Under the pieces are notes generated by a model, which did not search any database, was not told where the DNA came from, and worked only from the letters and a program-made list of their open reading frames with translations. From Clostridia bacterium (GTDB lineage Bacteria > Bacillota > Clostridia > Oscillospirales > CAG-272), in NCBI GenBank assembly GCA_017420845.1, contig JAFQOC010000064.1, positions 1 to 12,954 of the forward strand: DNA of 12,954 nucleotides, in the 5' to 3' direction. Shown here piece after piece: positions 5,721 to 12,708 of the stretch. The translations under genes and the position numbers were made by a program. The first letter of the stretch is position 1. Each line of letters begins with the position of its first letter.

Positions 5721-6628
5721 AACCCAAGGCGATACTGAGTGGGAGTAATGCCATACAGGCGCCGGAAGGTCTTGGAAAAGAAGCTGTGGGAGGCAAAGCC
5801 GCACCGAGCGGCAATCTCGGACAGGCTCAGGTCACTTTCCGAGAGCAGGGCGGTAGCCCGCTCCATGCGGCAGACAATCTGGTACTCCTTGGGAGTCTTA
5901 CCCATATACCTCTTGAAGCGACGGATAAAGTTATTCTGCTCCATGTAGAATCGGGAGGCCAGATCCGAAATGCGCAACTCCTCAGCACATTTTTCCGAAA
6001 GAAGAACAGAGGCCTCGCGCACCCACACGGGGTATTGCTGGGAGGAATGGGGCGTTTCGTTTTCGATTTTCTCTTTCAAGGCATCAGTAAGGAGTGTGGT
6101 GATCAGCAAGTTAACGGTCAGGTCTGTCGCGGCGGAGGGTGTTCCCAGCTCGGCAGTGATGCGATCCAGCAGGTCGGTAAAGTGACTCGCATCCCGTGGG
6201 CGAATGACGGTGCAGCCGCCACCGTTCCAAAGCTCCTCAAAGCACGGGCAGGCACTTCCCTCGACATTCACGAAGCAGAAGCGCCAATCGTCATTGAGGT
6301 TGCGGATGTGGGCAGGGAGGGCGCTACTGACGAAGACCATATCTCCCCGTTCCATCCGTTTGGTCACGCCACGGTAAGCAAACTCGCCCACGCCGCTGAC
6401 CGTCATAAAGAAGCAGTAGGCATTGATACCCTCGCGATAGTAGAAAAAGCCCCTCCCCTCACGGTATTTTCCTGTGGAACGCGCAACAAAGGGCAGGTCG
6501 GCTCCCTGTATGCTCCTGCAGCGGAGAACGTCCACGGGGGTCTCAATGCTGTCCATGCTCAGACTCTCACTTGCCGTGCTCTGCACGTTGGCATCCAATA
6601 CGGATTGGGTGTTCTCTTTCTCGTTCAT
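5708..6628 (-). CDS. AraC-family transcriptional regulator (cassette A)
   Basis: 306 aa from the ATG at 6628, chosen because GGAG (6638-6641) lies nine bases upstream. A GTG at 6703 lies upstream of the predicted transcription start and cannot be used; an ATG at 6655 has no ribosome site. Residues 33-190 form a ligand-sensing cupin-like domain: CFFMTVSGVGEFAYRG, then ERGDMVFVSSALPAHIRN, typical of AraC N-terminal arms that bind sugars. Residues 200-305 form the DNA-binding region with two helix-turn-helix units, ISDLASRFYMEQNNFIRRFK (219-239) and LSEIAARCGFASHSFFSKTF (269-288), ending with the family motif RRLYGITPTQYR. It sits directly upstream of the lipoprotein it probably activates, 108 bp away, and its 3' end carries one half of the predicted operator. 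The partial regulator at 12693-12954 is about 85% identical over the shared part. The ligand is unknown, possibly an oligosaccharide. Confidence 0.9.
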   Translation of the reverse strand: MNEKENTQSVLDANVQSTASESLSMDSIETPVDVLRCRSIQGADLPFVARSTGKYREGRGFFYYREGINAYCFFMTVSGVGEFAYRGVTKRMERGDMVFVSSALPAHIRNLNDDWRFCFVNVEGSACPCFEELWNGGGCTVIRPRDASHFTDLLDRITAELGTPSAATDLTVNLLITTLLTDALKEKIENETPHSSQQYPVWVREASVLLSEKCAEELRISDLASRFYMEQNNFIRRFKRYMGKTPKEYQIVCRMERATALLSESDLSLSEIAARCGFASHSFFSKTFRRLYGITPTQYRLGLSNS

Positions 6629-6637
6629 AGGTGCTTT

Positions 6638-6641
6638 CTCC
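6638..6641 (-). promoter_or_regulatory. Ribosome binding site deciding the start of AraC-A
   Basis: GGAG (in GGAGAAAG) on the minus strand, nine bases before the ATG at 6628. The alternative in-frame starts at 6655 and 6703 have none. Confidence 0.65.
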
Positions 6642-6693
6642 GTAGGGGAATTCATCCGTAACCGCAAACAGTCAGGATGGGGATTATGGTTGT

Positions 6694-6722
6694 ATTGTAT
6701 CACAAAAAGGCCGTCCTGTCAA
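6694..6722 (-). promoter_or_regulatory. Strong sigma-A promoter of AraC-A
   Basis: TTGACA (complement of 6717-6722), a 17-bp spacer, and TACAAT (complement of 6694-6699): near consensus in both boxes. The start would be near 6687, about 60 nt before the ATG at 6628. It lies just after the terminator of the upstream operon, so the regulator is transcribed on its own, probably constitutively. Confidence 0.85.
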
Positions 6723-6757
6723 CCGTAGGCTACCCATCCGGAACACGGAATACAAGC

Positions 6758-6804
6758 AAAAAGAACCTAAATCCAAAATAGAGTGTTCGGTTTAGGTTCT
6801 TTTT
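6758..6804 (-). terminator. Terminator of the cassette B operon
   Basis: AAAAAGAACCTAAA (6758-6771) pairs perfectly with TTTAGGTTCTTTTT (6791-6804) over 14 bp with a 19-nt loop. A minus-strand transcript ends in a run of U. It lies about 110 bp after the stop at 6917. The symmetric A/T ends mean it could work in both directions. Confidence 0.85.
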
Positions 6805-6916
6805 GGCAGGGATGGTTAAGGGTAAATCAGCTATATCCAAAGTAAGATCAATCATTCACCGAGAATCCGCGACTGCCATGGTGTCTGCTCAGCAGTACAG
6901 AATCCGATGAAGCCCA
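6805..6916. other. 3' untranslated stretch of the cassette B operon
   Basis: No gene is seen. A 21-codon minus-strand frame begins at the TGATG overlapping the stop at 6917 (MGFIGFCTAEQTPWQSRILG and one more residue) but has no ribosome site or family resemblance. Confidence 0.4.
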
Positions 6917-9900
6917 TCATGGTGCCTCCACCGTGAAGTCCACCTGCAACACCACGCTGCCGTCGGCGCCGCGGATGACGGCCTTGTACTCTCCTGCGGG
7001 GAGAACATCGTACATATGGCCCACCTGCCAGTTGCCGCGGTTGTCGCCGGGGATGTCGGTCAGCTTGAAGGTGGAGCCTGCCACCACCGTGGCGGTTGCC
7101 CCGGGATAGCCCTCAAAGCGGGCCCAGTAGATGCTGGCATCCTGGCCCGGGACGAAATTACGGGGATAGATGCAGATCTGGTCGGTGGCGATGGTGCCGC
7201 CCGCTGTGATCCAGATATCCTCGCCGACCTTGTAGGTCTCCTTGTCCAGCTCGATGCGGCGGGTCTCATCGGGGAGGTTGGGATCGTCGGGCGTAGAGGG
7301 TGCGTCCTTTTTGGTCACCGTGAAGTTGACCTGCGTGACCACAGCACCCGTACCGTCACGAAGGACGACCTTATACTCGCCCACGGGGAGGCCGTTATAC
7401 ATATGGCCCACCTGATGGTTGCCGTGGTTGTTGCCGGGGAGGTCGGTCATCTTGACGGGTTTACCGTTCTCGATGACGGGCGACTCGTTGGAGCTGCCCA
7501 CAAAGTAGGTCCAGTAGATGCTGGCGTCCTTACCCGGAACGAAATCCACGGGATAGACGGCCAGGGTGTCGGTCTTGGGATTGGCCACGGGAGTGATGAG
7601 AATGTCCTCACCCTGCGCGAAGGTGGTCTTGTTCAGGGTCAGGCTCCGCTCGATCACCGTGACGTTATCCTCGTACTTGGCCTCGATAAGATCGCCTACC
7701 CAGATGGGATTGGTGAAGGCGAAGCCGCCCATGGCGTCGAAGTCACCGTACAGGGAGGTAGCGGAGAAGACCTCCACGCGGAAGAACTGGCCGTCCTGCA
7801 CTTCGATCTCGCGGGTCAGCTCGTAAAGGTGGGTCTCCCCGTCCTTCGCGCTGTCAAAGAGGGTCTCCACTATGCGGGCTTGGTAGGCCTCCTCCACGTT
7901 CCCCGTCATGGTGTAGGTGTAGAGGAGGATCTTGGTCAGAGGAGCGCCCTGATCGGCCACGCGGAGGGTGAGGGTGGCCTTGCCATCGGCGGGAAGGGGG
8001 AGTGCGTCGCCCATGCTCACGCCGTTGATATCGAAGCGGATCTCGGCGCCGTTGGTGCCGTAGAAGTGACCGTTTTTGAGGGCATCCAGTACAGCGGCGG
8101 GGGTAACCTCCTCCAGCAGGAGAGCGTTGCCCGTACGGCTGACGATCTCCTTGCCGTGGCCGTCGGTGTTGCTGATGCCGTAGTAGCGCTGCTCACCCTT
8201 AAGGTTGTAGCGATCCCACCACTCAAAAGCCTTTTCGGTGGCTCCCTTGGTGATGCCGTTGGCGTAGGAGTCGGCGTTGTAGACCTCAATGCCCGTAAAG
8301 CCCTTATAGACGAACACCTGCGTCTGGTCAGCACCCACACCCGGCCACTTCCACGAGCCTGTGTTGGAGAAGTAGAAGGGATGGGCGGGGAAGCAGAGGC
8401 CTCCCTCGGAAATGATCTCGTTCATGAGCCTCTGCCACTCGGCGGCATCGGGGCGGTAGGCGGCCATGATGTCCCACATATGTCCCGTATGGCCCCCCGA
8501 ATGGCGGTGGGGCACGCCGTACTCCAGCATATGGCCGTACTCGGTGGTGATCTCGTTGGCGGTGATGGCCAGGAAATGCTCGTAGTGGGCGGCGGCCTGG
8601 GTGATGGGGGAGGTCTGTGTGACGTCGTAGTTGTGGTCGGTGGCGATCATGAAGGCGTGGCCCTTACCGACGGCGGTACCGAAATTGTCGGCCAGGGAGT
8701 CTCGTCCGTCGCTGAGGGTGCTGTGGGTATGGGCATCCCCCACGTAGTAGCCCAGGCCCTCCGCCACCAGCGGCAGGGTCTCTGCCATGACCGTCAGGTC
8801 GCTTTGGGACAGAAGCTTCAGGTCAAAGAGCATACTGCCGCCGTCGTTGATCTTCAGCTTAAAGGTGACGGGAGCGGTCTCTCCTGCCTTGACGGTGACG
8901 CTTTGCGCCGCCTCGGCGCAGGAGACCGACAGCAGGGGATGATTCAGGGAGAGCTTGAAGACGCGGTCGGTGTCGGAATCGTTGTGGAGGGTCGCGGAAA
9001 GCTCCACATCCTTCCCTGCCTTGGCCTCGCCGCTCATCTTCAGGTCGCTGAAGTAGTATTCGGCGGCGGGATTATAGGGACGAAGGGGAGGCACGGGATC
9101 ACCCAGCCACGCCACGGTCTTCTCGTAGAGGGCGGTAACGTCGGCGGGATCCATCGCCTTGTCGTGGATGGCCGCGCCCGTGAAGACGGCGGGAGGGGCG
9201 GGGTAGTCGGTGATGACGCGGTTATAGCCCACGTCGGCACCGATGACGTAGATGAAGGGGGACTCGCCAAAGGCGAAATCGCCTGCCTTGGTCGTGCCCT
9301 GCTCTACACCGTTGATATAGAAGCGGAGCATCTTCCGCTCGGAGCTGTATACACCCACCAAGTGGTACAGCTCGCCCACCGTAGCCTCCTCCTTGGCGAG
9401 GACGGAGGTATAGTTGCGGGTACTGCTGTCGAACTGTTGGAAGAGGAATTTCCCGTCCTCCAGAGCCAGACCGAACATACCGTTCTGGGTGGCCGAGAAG
9501 AGGGCCTGGAAGCCGTCGCCCACCGTTTCGGTGAGCTGGACGGTCAGCTCGATGGTGTAGCCGTCGGTGATGGCGGCCCGCAGGGTCTCATCCTCGGCGT
9601 AGGCCGAAAGATCGAGGGCGGCGGACTGTCCCTCGGCGGCGGTCTTGCGGTAGGCGGTGACGGTGTAGGTCTTGCCCTTATGAGTGACCTCACAGGAGCC
9701 GATCTCGCCACCCGCCAGCATGGTGGCGGCGTAGCCCACGGCATCCCCCAGCTCACTGCCTTCAAAGACACCCATCTGTACGAGGAGGCCGTCCTTGGGG
9801 GTGTAGTCCACGCTCACCGAGGGGTCGGGGATGTGGATGCCGTCGGGTACGGGGGCGGTGTCGGAGGGAGTGGATCCATCGGGGCTTGACTCCGCGGGAT

Positions 9901-10096
9901 CCGTTTCGTCGGGATCGGTGTCTGCGGGGGGCGTATCGGAGGCGGTGGTGCCCTCGGCATCGGTGGGGGTCTCGGCTGCTGTGGTGTCGGGGTCGGTATC
10001 CGTGGGTGTCGGGGTGTCCTTACAGGCTGTGAAGAGAAGGAGCACCGTCAGGCCGAGGAGGAGGACGAAAATGAGATGCTTTCCAATCCGTATCAT
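6917..10096 (-). CDS. Surface lipoprotein with LamG domain and PHP/CehA-type metallo-hydrolase domain
   Basis: 1059 aa. The ATG at 10096 follows AGGAG (10106-10110) by nine bases. The lipobox is FTAC (Cys25), then a Thr/Asp/Pro linker to about 90. Residues 155-335 look like a LamG (concanavalin A-like) domain. Residues 345-440 are a beta sandwich, probably of the immunoglobulin/NEW3 type. Residues 448-690 are a PHP-type metal-dependent hydrolase of the CehA/McbA kind, with its metal ligands visible: GDAHTHS (His456, His458), LSDG, TDHN (Asp487, His488), Glu515, PAHP (His572), GIEVYN, and NTDGH (Asp645, His647). Such enzymes hydrolyse phosphate, ester or carbamate bonds; the substrate here is unknown. 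Residues 816-928 and 946-1057 are two copies of a C-terminal module with (P/V)xxFVPG(K/Q)DASIYW and GNxQVGHMY. It is the second gene of the operon, 39 bp after the hydrolase-like lipoprotein, and is followed by a terminator. Confidence 0.88.
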   Translation of the reverse strand: MIRIGKHLIFVLLLGLTVLLLFTACKDTPTPTDTDPDTTAAETPTDAEGTTASDTPPADTDPDETDPAESSPDGSTPSDTAPVPDGIHIPDPSVSVDYTPKDGLLVQMGVFEGSELGDAVGYAATMLAGGEIGSCEVTHKGKTYTVTAYRKTAAEGQSAALDLSAYAEDETLRAAITDGYTIELTVQLTETVGDGFQALFSATQNGMFGLALEDGKFLFQQFDSSTRNYTSVLAKEEATVGELYHLVGVYSSERKMLRFYINGVEQGTTKAGDFAFGESPFIYVIGADVGYNRVITDYPAPPAVFTGAAIHDKAMDPADVTALYEKTVAWLGDPVPPLRPYNPAAEYYFSDLKMSGEAKAGKDVELSATLHNDSDTDRVFKLSLNHPLLSVSCAEAAQSVTVKAGETAPVTFKLKINDGGSMLFDLKLLSQSDLTVMAETLPLVAEGLGYYVGDAHTHSTLSDGRDSLADNFGTAVGKGHAFMIATDHNYDVTQTSPITQAAAHYEHFLAITANEITTEYGHMLEYGVPHRHSGGHTGHMWDIMAAYRPDAAEWQRLMNEIISEGGLCFPAHPFYFSNTGSWKWPGVGADQTQVFVYKGFTGIEVYNADSYANGITKGATEKAFEWWDRYNLKGEQRYYGISNTDGHGKEIVSRTGNALLLEEVTPAAVLDALKNGHFYGTNGAEIRFDINGVSMGDALPLPADGKATLTLRVADQGAPLTKILLYTYTMTGNVEEAYQARIVETLFDSAKDGETHLYELTREIEVQDGQFFRVEVFSATSLYGDFDAMGGFAFTNPIWVGDLIEAKYEDNVTVIERSLTLNKTTFAQGEDILITPVANPKTDTLAVYPVDFVPGKDASIYWTYFVGSSNESPVIENGKPVKMTDLPGNNHGNHQVGHMYNGLPVGEYKVVLRDGTGAVVTQVNFTVTKKDAPSTPDDPNLPDETRRIELDKETYKVGEDIWITAGGTIATDQICIYPRNFVPGQDASIYWARFEGYPGATATVVAGSTFKLTDIPGDNRGNWQVGHMYDVLPAGEYKAVIRGADGSVVLQVDFTVEAP
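6926..7261 (-). repeat. C-terminal beta module, copy 2 (PHP lipoprotein)
   Basis: Codes for residues 946-1057. It shares LDKETY/LNKTTF, GED(I)WIT/GEDILIT, YPRNFVPGQDASIYW/YPVDFVPGKDASIYW, LTDIPGDNRGNWQVGHMY and LP(A/V)GEYK(A/V)V with copy 1 at 7316-7651. This is a small immunoglobulin-like unit of about 110 residues. I do not recognise a named family. Confidence 0.8.
7316..7651 (-). repeat. C-terminal beta module, copy 1 (PHP lipoprotein)
   Basis: Codes for residues 816-927, the first of two tandem copies. See copy 2 at 6926-7261. The linker between them is TPDDPNLPDET. Confidence 0.8.
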
Positions 10097-10135
10097 TGTG
10101 AGTTTCTCCTTTCACGGAATCAAATGTTTCGGGGG

Positions 10136-12589
10136 TTAAGATTCGGGGAACTGCACCGAGGGGTCATGCGCCTGCCCGAAGACCTCCATCTCGCTCATCT
10201 CGATGCAGTAGCCGCCGCCCACGGTGCTGGAGGCGGTGAGACGGGTGGCGTAGAGGCGGACGTAGCGGGCGGGGACGAGATCGAACGCGAGGATACGGTC
10301 ATCCTGGGTCTGGGGATCGTTGTCCCCCTTGACCGACTTGACCGTGACGAAGGTCTCGCCGTCCAGGGATACCTGGATCTCGTAGTCCTCGGGGAAGACG
10401 TTGACCCCGTTCCAGATGCCGCGGGGCACCAGCTTGACGCAGTTGATATCGTACACCGACAGAAGGTCAACGGTGATCCACTCCTTGGAGGAGGCGCGCT
10501 CGTTGCGGAATAGCTCGGAGGCCCATGCGCGGGTGTAGTCCCCGTCGGTGATGTAAGTATGGTGACAGGTCCACTCAGGAACGTCGGTGGTGGAGGAGAA
10601 GTCCACCACGGGCTTGTTCAGGGCAAGATTCTGTCCCTCGGTGAGATCCTCGGCGGTGTAGGCCGTGGGGATCCTGTCGGGGATACTGCCGTCGTCCTTG
10701 TAGACCATCAGCTCACCGATATCGGCATAGCCGCCGGCTCCCTTGAGGCCGCGGACACAGATGCGGACAAAGCGAGCCTCGGTGTCGGCAAAGCGGAAGA
10801 CCGAAACCAAGTCGCGGGGGAGGGTCTCGGTGTTCTTGGCTACCTCCGTCCAGCTCTTACCGTCGGCCGAGACCAGCAGGGAGAAGTCGGCGGGGCTAAA
10901 GACACCGCAGAGAGGCCCCACCCCGGCGGGGTAAAGGTCGATACGGTTGACCGTCTTGACCTCGCCCAGATCCACGGTCAGGAGCTGATCCTCCCCCCGC
11001 TTGGCGGTGAGGCGGGCGGCACTTGCGCTGTCCACGATGCCGTCGGTGAGATTGTAGAGGTAGTAGTTCTCGGAGCCCATGGAGGAGGTACCCTTGACGG
11101 GGGCGTGGAGGGCCAGGTTTTGGTTCTGCGCGGTCTCGGTCTTCACGAAATCTCCCGCGGGGAGCTTGATGAGGGCGCAGTCGCCTGCCGCGAGGGTCAG
11201 GGTAATACTGCCGTCCCGCAGGGCAGTCTCGGTCAGCGCGCCGGTTTCATTGCTGACGAGGGAAACCGAGGTCAGCCCCGCAAGGGTGAGGGTGACGGTC
11301 TGCTCCTTGGTAATGTCCTTGTTCACGACGAAAACGTACTCACCGTCACCCCGCCGCTCCTCCATGAAGGAGAGGATGACGTCAGCCTGTCCCGCCTGCA
11401 CGAAGCAATCCGCGGGCAAAAGCTCGTAGGCACCGCCCGTTTTGTTGCGGCTGTGGTAGACCTGCATGGCATCGCAGGCGGCCAGGTGGGTACCGATGGC
11501 GTGGATCTTCTTGTTGATCTTCACCACCTCATGATACAGCTCGGTGGGCTTGTTGTCGCGGTCGAGGATGGCCACGGTATAGTTGCCCTCGTCGGTGGTG
11601 GGGGTGCCCCAGGTGAAGAACTTGATCTCCTTGACACCGTAGGCCAGGGCGGCCATCATGTTGTAGCGGAGATCCGCTCCCGAGGGAGTGCGGTAGCCCC
11701 CCACCATGCCCACCGACTGGACGTAGACGGCGGTATCACAGCCCGTGATCAGACCCGCGCGGCGGATGTCCTCGTAGTTGGTGAACAGTCCATGCTCGTT
11801 GACACCGCCTCCCTCGGGGAAGCAGTAGCAATCCATGGAGAGAGTCCCCCCGTTTTTCAGCAGTCCGCCGTAATCACAGAGCTGGCGGAGGTACACGTCA
11901 CGGGAGGGGTAGGCCGCCCCGGGAAGGAAGTTGACGTTGACGTAGGCATCGGGGCAGACCTCGCGGAAGATGTTCTCGGCGTGGGCGTAGGGAGAGGGGT
12001 TGTAGGGCTCATCCACGATGAAGAAGCCGCCGAAGCCGGGGAGATCCTTATACTTTTCCGCGATCTTCCGCAGCTGCTCGTCGGACTGATTCAGGGCGTT
12101 CATAACGTCCACGTCACGGGTCAGGAGCTTGAGACCGTAGCGGTCGCAGTCCTCCATGGCGGCCTTGTACCACTTGAAGGTATGGGACTCGGCCACCCAC
12201 GGACGGGAGGGGTACACGTGGGACAGGATGTCAATGTCGGCGTCCTTGCAGAGCTGCAGCATCTCGTCCCGCAGGCTCTCGGTCATGAGAGGGACGAGGT
12301 AGGCGTTGAGGGTAATGTTATCACGCATGGTAGGCTCTCCTGCGGAAGGATTTTCGGGGGCGGTCTCGTCGGGGTCAGTAGCTGGAGGATCCGTGTCCGC
12401 AGGATCGGTGGGGAGCGCGGTATCCGTCTCTTCAAGGGTATCGGTGGGTATCTCCCCCGCGGTGGTATCCTCCGAAGGAGGGGGCGTGGGTTGGCAGGCA
12501 AGCAGGCCTACAGGCAAAAGACTCAGACACAATAGCAGGATACTCAAGCGGACAGAAAGCCTGCGGCGTATGATATGACGACTGTACAT
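10136..12589 (-). CDS. Surface lipoprotein: TIM-barrel-like glycoside hydrolase domain and two F5/8 domains (cassette B)
   Basis: 817 aa from the ATG at 12589, preceded by GGAGG (12595-12599). An upstream GTG frame (12637) lies inside the leader hairpin and is rejected. The lipobox is LLAC (Cys32), followed by a Thr/Asp/Pro linker. Residues 91-370 are the barrel-like domain paralogous to cassette A, with the same Asp193-Glu194 pair in GFGGFFIVDEP and the same YGVKEIKFFTW strand. Residues 371-480 are the beta domain, with GDGEYVFVVNKD. Residues 490-632 and 652-805 are F5/8 type C domains; the second differs most from its cassette A counterpart. It lacks the two repeat modules of the paralogue. 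A PHP lipoprotein follows after 39 bp, so the two are co-transcribed and probably act on the same surface polymer. Exact activity is unknown. An Asp-Glu pair is also used by substrate-assisted glycosidases such as GH123, but similarity to that family is not established. Confidence 0.85.
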   Translation of the reverse strand: MYSRHIIRRRLSVRLSILLLCLSLLPVGLLACQPTPPPSEDTTAGEIPTDTLEETDTALPTDPADTDPPATDPDETAPENPSAGEPTMRDNITLNAYLVPLMTESLRDEMLQLCKDADIDILSHVYPSRPWVAESHTFKWYKAAMEDCDRYGLKLLTRDVDVMNALNQSDEQLRKIAEKYKDLPGFGGFFIVDEPYNPSPYAHAENIFREVCPDAYVNVNFLPGAAYPSRDVYLRQLCDYGGLLKNGGTLSMDCYCFPEGGGVNEHGLFTNYEDIRRAGLITGCDTAVYVQSVGMVGGYRTPSGADLRYNMMAALAYGVKEIKFFTWGTPTTDEGNYTVAILDRDNKPTELYHEVVKINKKIHAIGTHLAACDAMQVYHSRNKTGGAYELLPADCFVQAGQADVILSFMEERRGDGEYVFVVNKDITKEQTVTLTLAGLTSVSLVSNETGALTETALRDGSITLTLAAGDCALIKLPAGDFVKTETAQNQNLALHAPVKGTSSMGSENYYLYNLTDGIVDSASAARLTAKRGEDQLLTVDLGEVKTVNRIDLYPAGVGPLCGVFSPADFSLLVSADGKSWTEVAKNTETLPRDLVSVFRFADTEARFVRICVRGLKGAGGYADIGELMVYKDDGSIPDRIPTAYTAEDLTEGQNLALNKPVVDFSSTTDVPEWTCHHTYITDGDYTRAWASELFRNERASSKEWITVDLLSVYDINCVKLVPRGIWNGVNVFPEDYEIQVSLDGETFVTVKSVKGDNDPQTQDDRILAFDLVPARYVRLYATRLTASSTVGGGYCIEMSEMEVFGQAHDPSVQFPES

Positions 12590-12594
12590 GGCAA

Positions 12595-12599
12595 CCTCC
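12595..12599 (-). promoter_or_regulatory. Ribosome binding site deciding the start of the 817-aa lipoprotein
   Basis: GGAGG on the minus strand, five bases before the ATG at 12589. It sits at the same place as in cassette A and selects this ATG over upstream in-frame codons. Confidence 0.85.
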
Positions 12600-12604
12600 A
12601 ATAA

Positions 12605-12650
12605 AAAATATGGGTAAACTGATGGAAAATCCACCATCTACCCATATTTT
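12605..12650 (-). promoter_or_regulatory. Conserved stem-loop in the leader of the lipoprotein gene, copy B
   Basis: AAAATATGGGTA (12605-12616) pairs with TACCCATATTTT (12639-12650); inside are the bulge AACT (12617-12620) and an inner helix GATGG/CCATC (12621-12625 with 12634-12638). Compared with copy A (5616-5663) the outer helix is unchanged, and the inner helix carries a paired A-T to G-C replacement, so pairing is kept. Confidence 0.7.
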
Positions 12651-12674
12651 ATCATAGGTTATGCACAGAATCTA
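12646..12674 (-). promoter_or_regulatory. Activator-type promoter of the cassette B operon
   Basis: The -35 TAGATT (complement of 12669-12674), 17-bp spacer and extended -10 TGA-TAAAAT (complement of 12646-12651) are identical in layout to 5658-5686. It drives the 817-aa lipoprotein and, after it, the PHP lipoprotein. Confidence 0.55.
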
Positions 12675-12708
12675 TAACGAAATCGGCCTTCACTATAACG
12701 ATTTTGGC
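12672..12708 (-). promoter_or_regulatory. Predicted AraC-type operator, copy B: two half-sites 21 bp apart
   Basis: CTATAACGAAATCGGC (12672-12687) and CTATAACGATTTTGGC (12693-12708), as read on the plus strand, match at 13 of 16 positions, offset 21 bp. The distal site covers the stop (12693-12695) and last codons of AraC-B. The proximal site overlaps the -35 by 3 bp. Geometry equals copy A although the most strictly repeated core differs (CTATAACGA here, GAATTCGAC there). Confidence 0.65.

Noticed and set aside
6703..6703. GTG start adding 25 residues to AraC-A
   Set aside because: It lies upstream of the predicted transcription start near 6687, has no ribosome site, and the added residues do not resemble a regulator N-terminus.
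6853..6918. 21-codon frame overlapping the stop of the PHP lipoprotein (TGATG)
   Set aside because: No ribosome site, no resemblance to a known peptide, and lies in a 3' untranslated stretch before the terminator.
7016..9889. Very long open frame on the plus strand, antisense to the PHP lipoprotein
   Set aside because: Composition is Val/Gly/Leu/His-rich without any domain pattern, no ribosome site was found, and the opposite strand has a clear lipoprotein with visible metal ligands. Long antisense frames are expected in GC-rich genes.
10559..12535. Long plus-strand frame antisense to the 817-aa lipoprotein
   Set aside because: Same reasoning: it mirrors the codon bias of the real gene and has no recognisable motif. 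The plus-strand frames at 1298-1813, 1835-2452 and 2729-4432 are rejected likewise.
12637..12637. Upstream GTG start for the 817-aa lipoprotein
   Set aside because: The added codons are the leader hairpin and ribosome site themselves, and the signal peptide would be displaced from the N-terminus.
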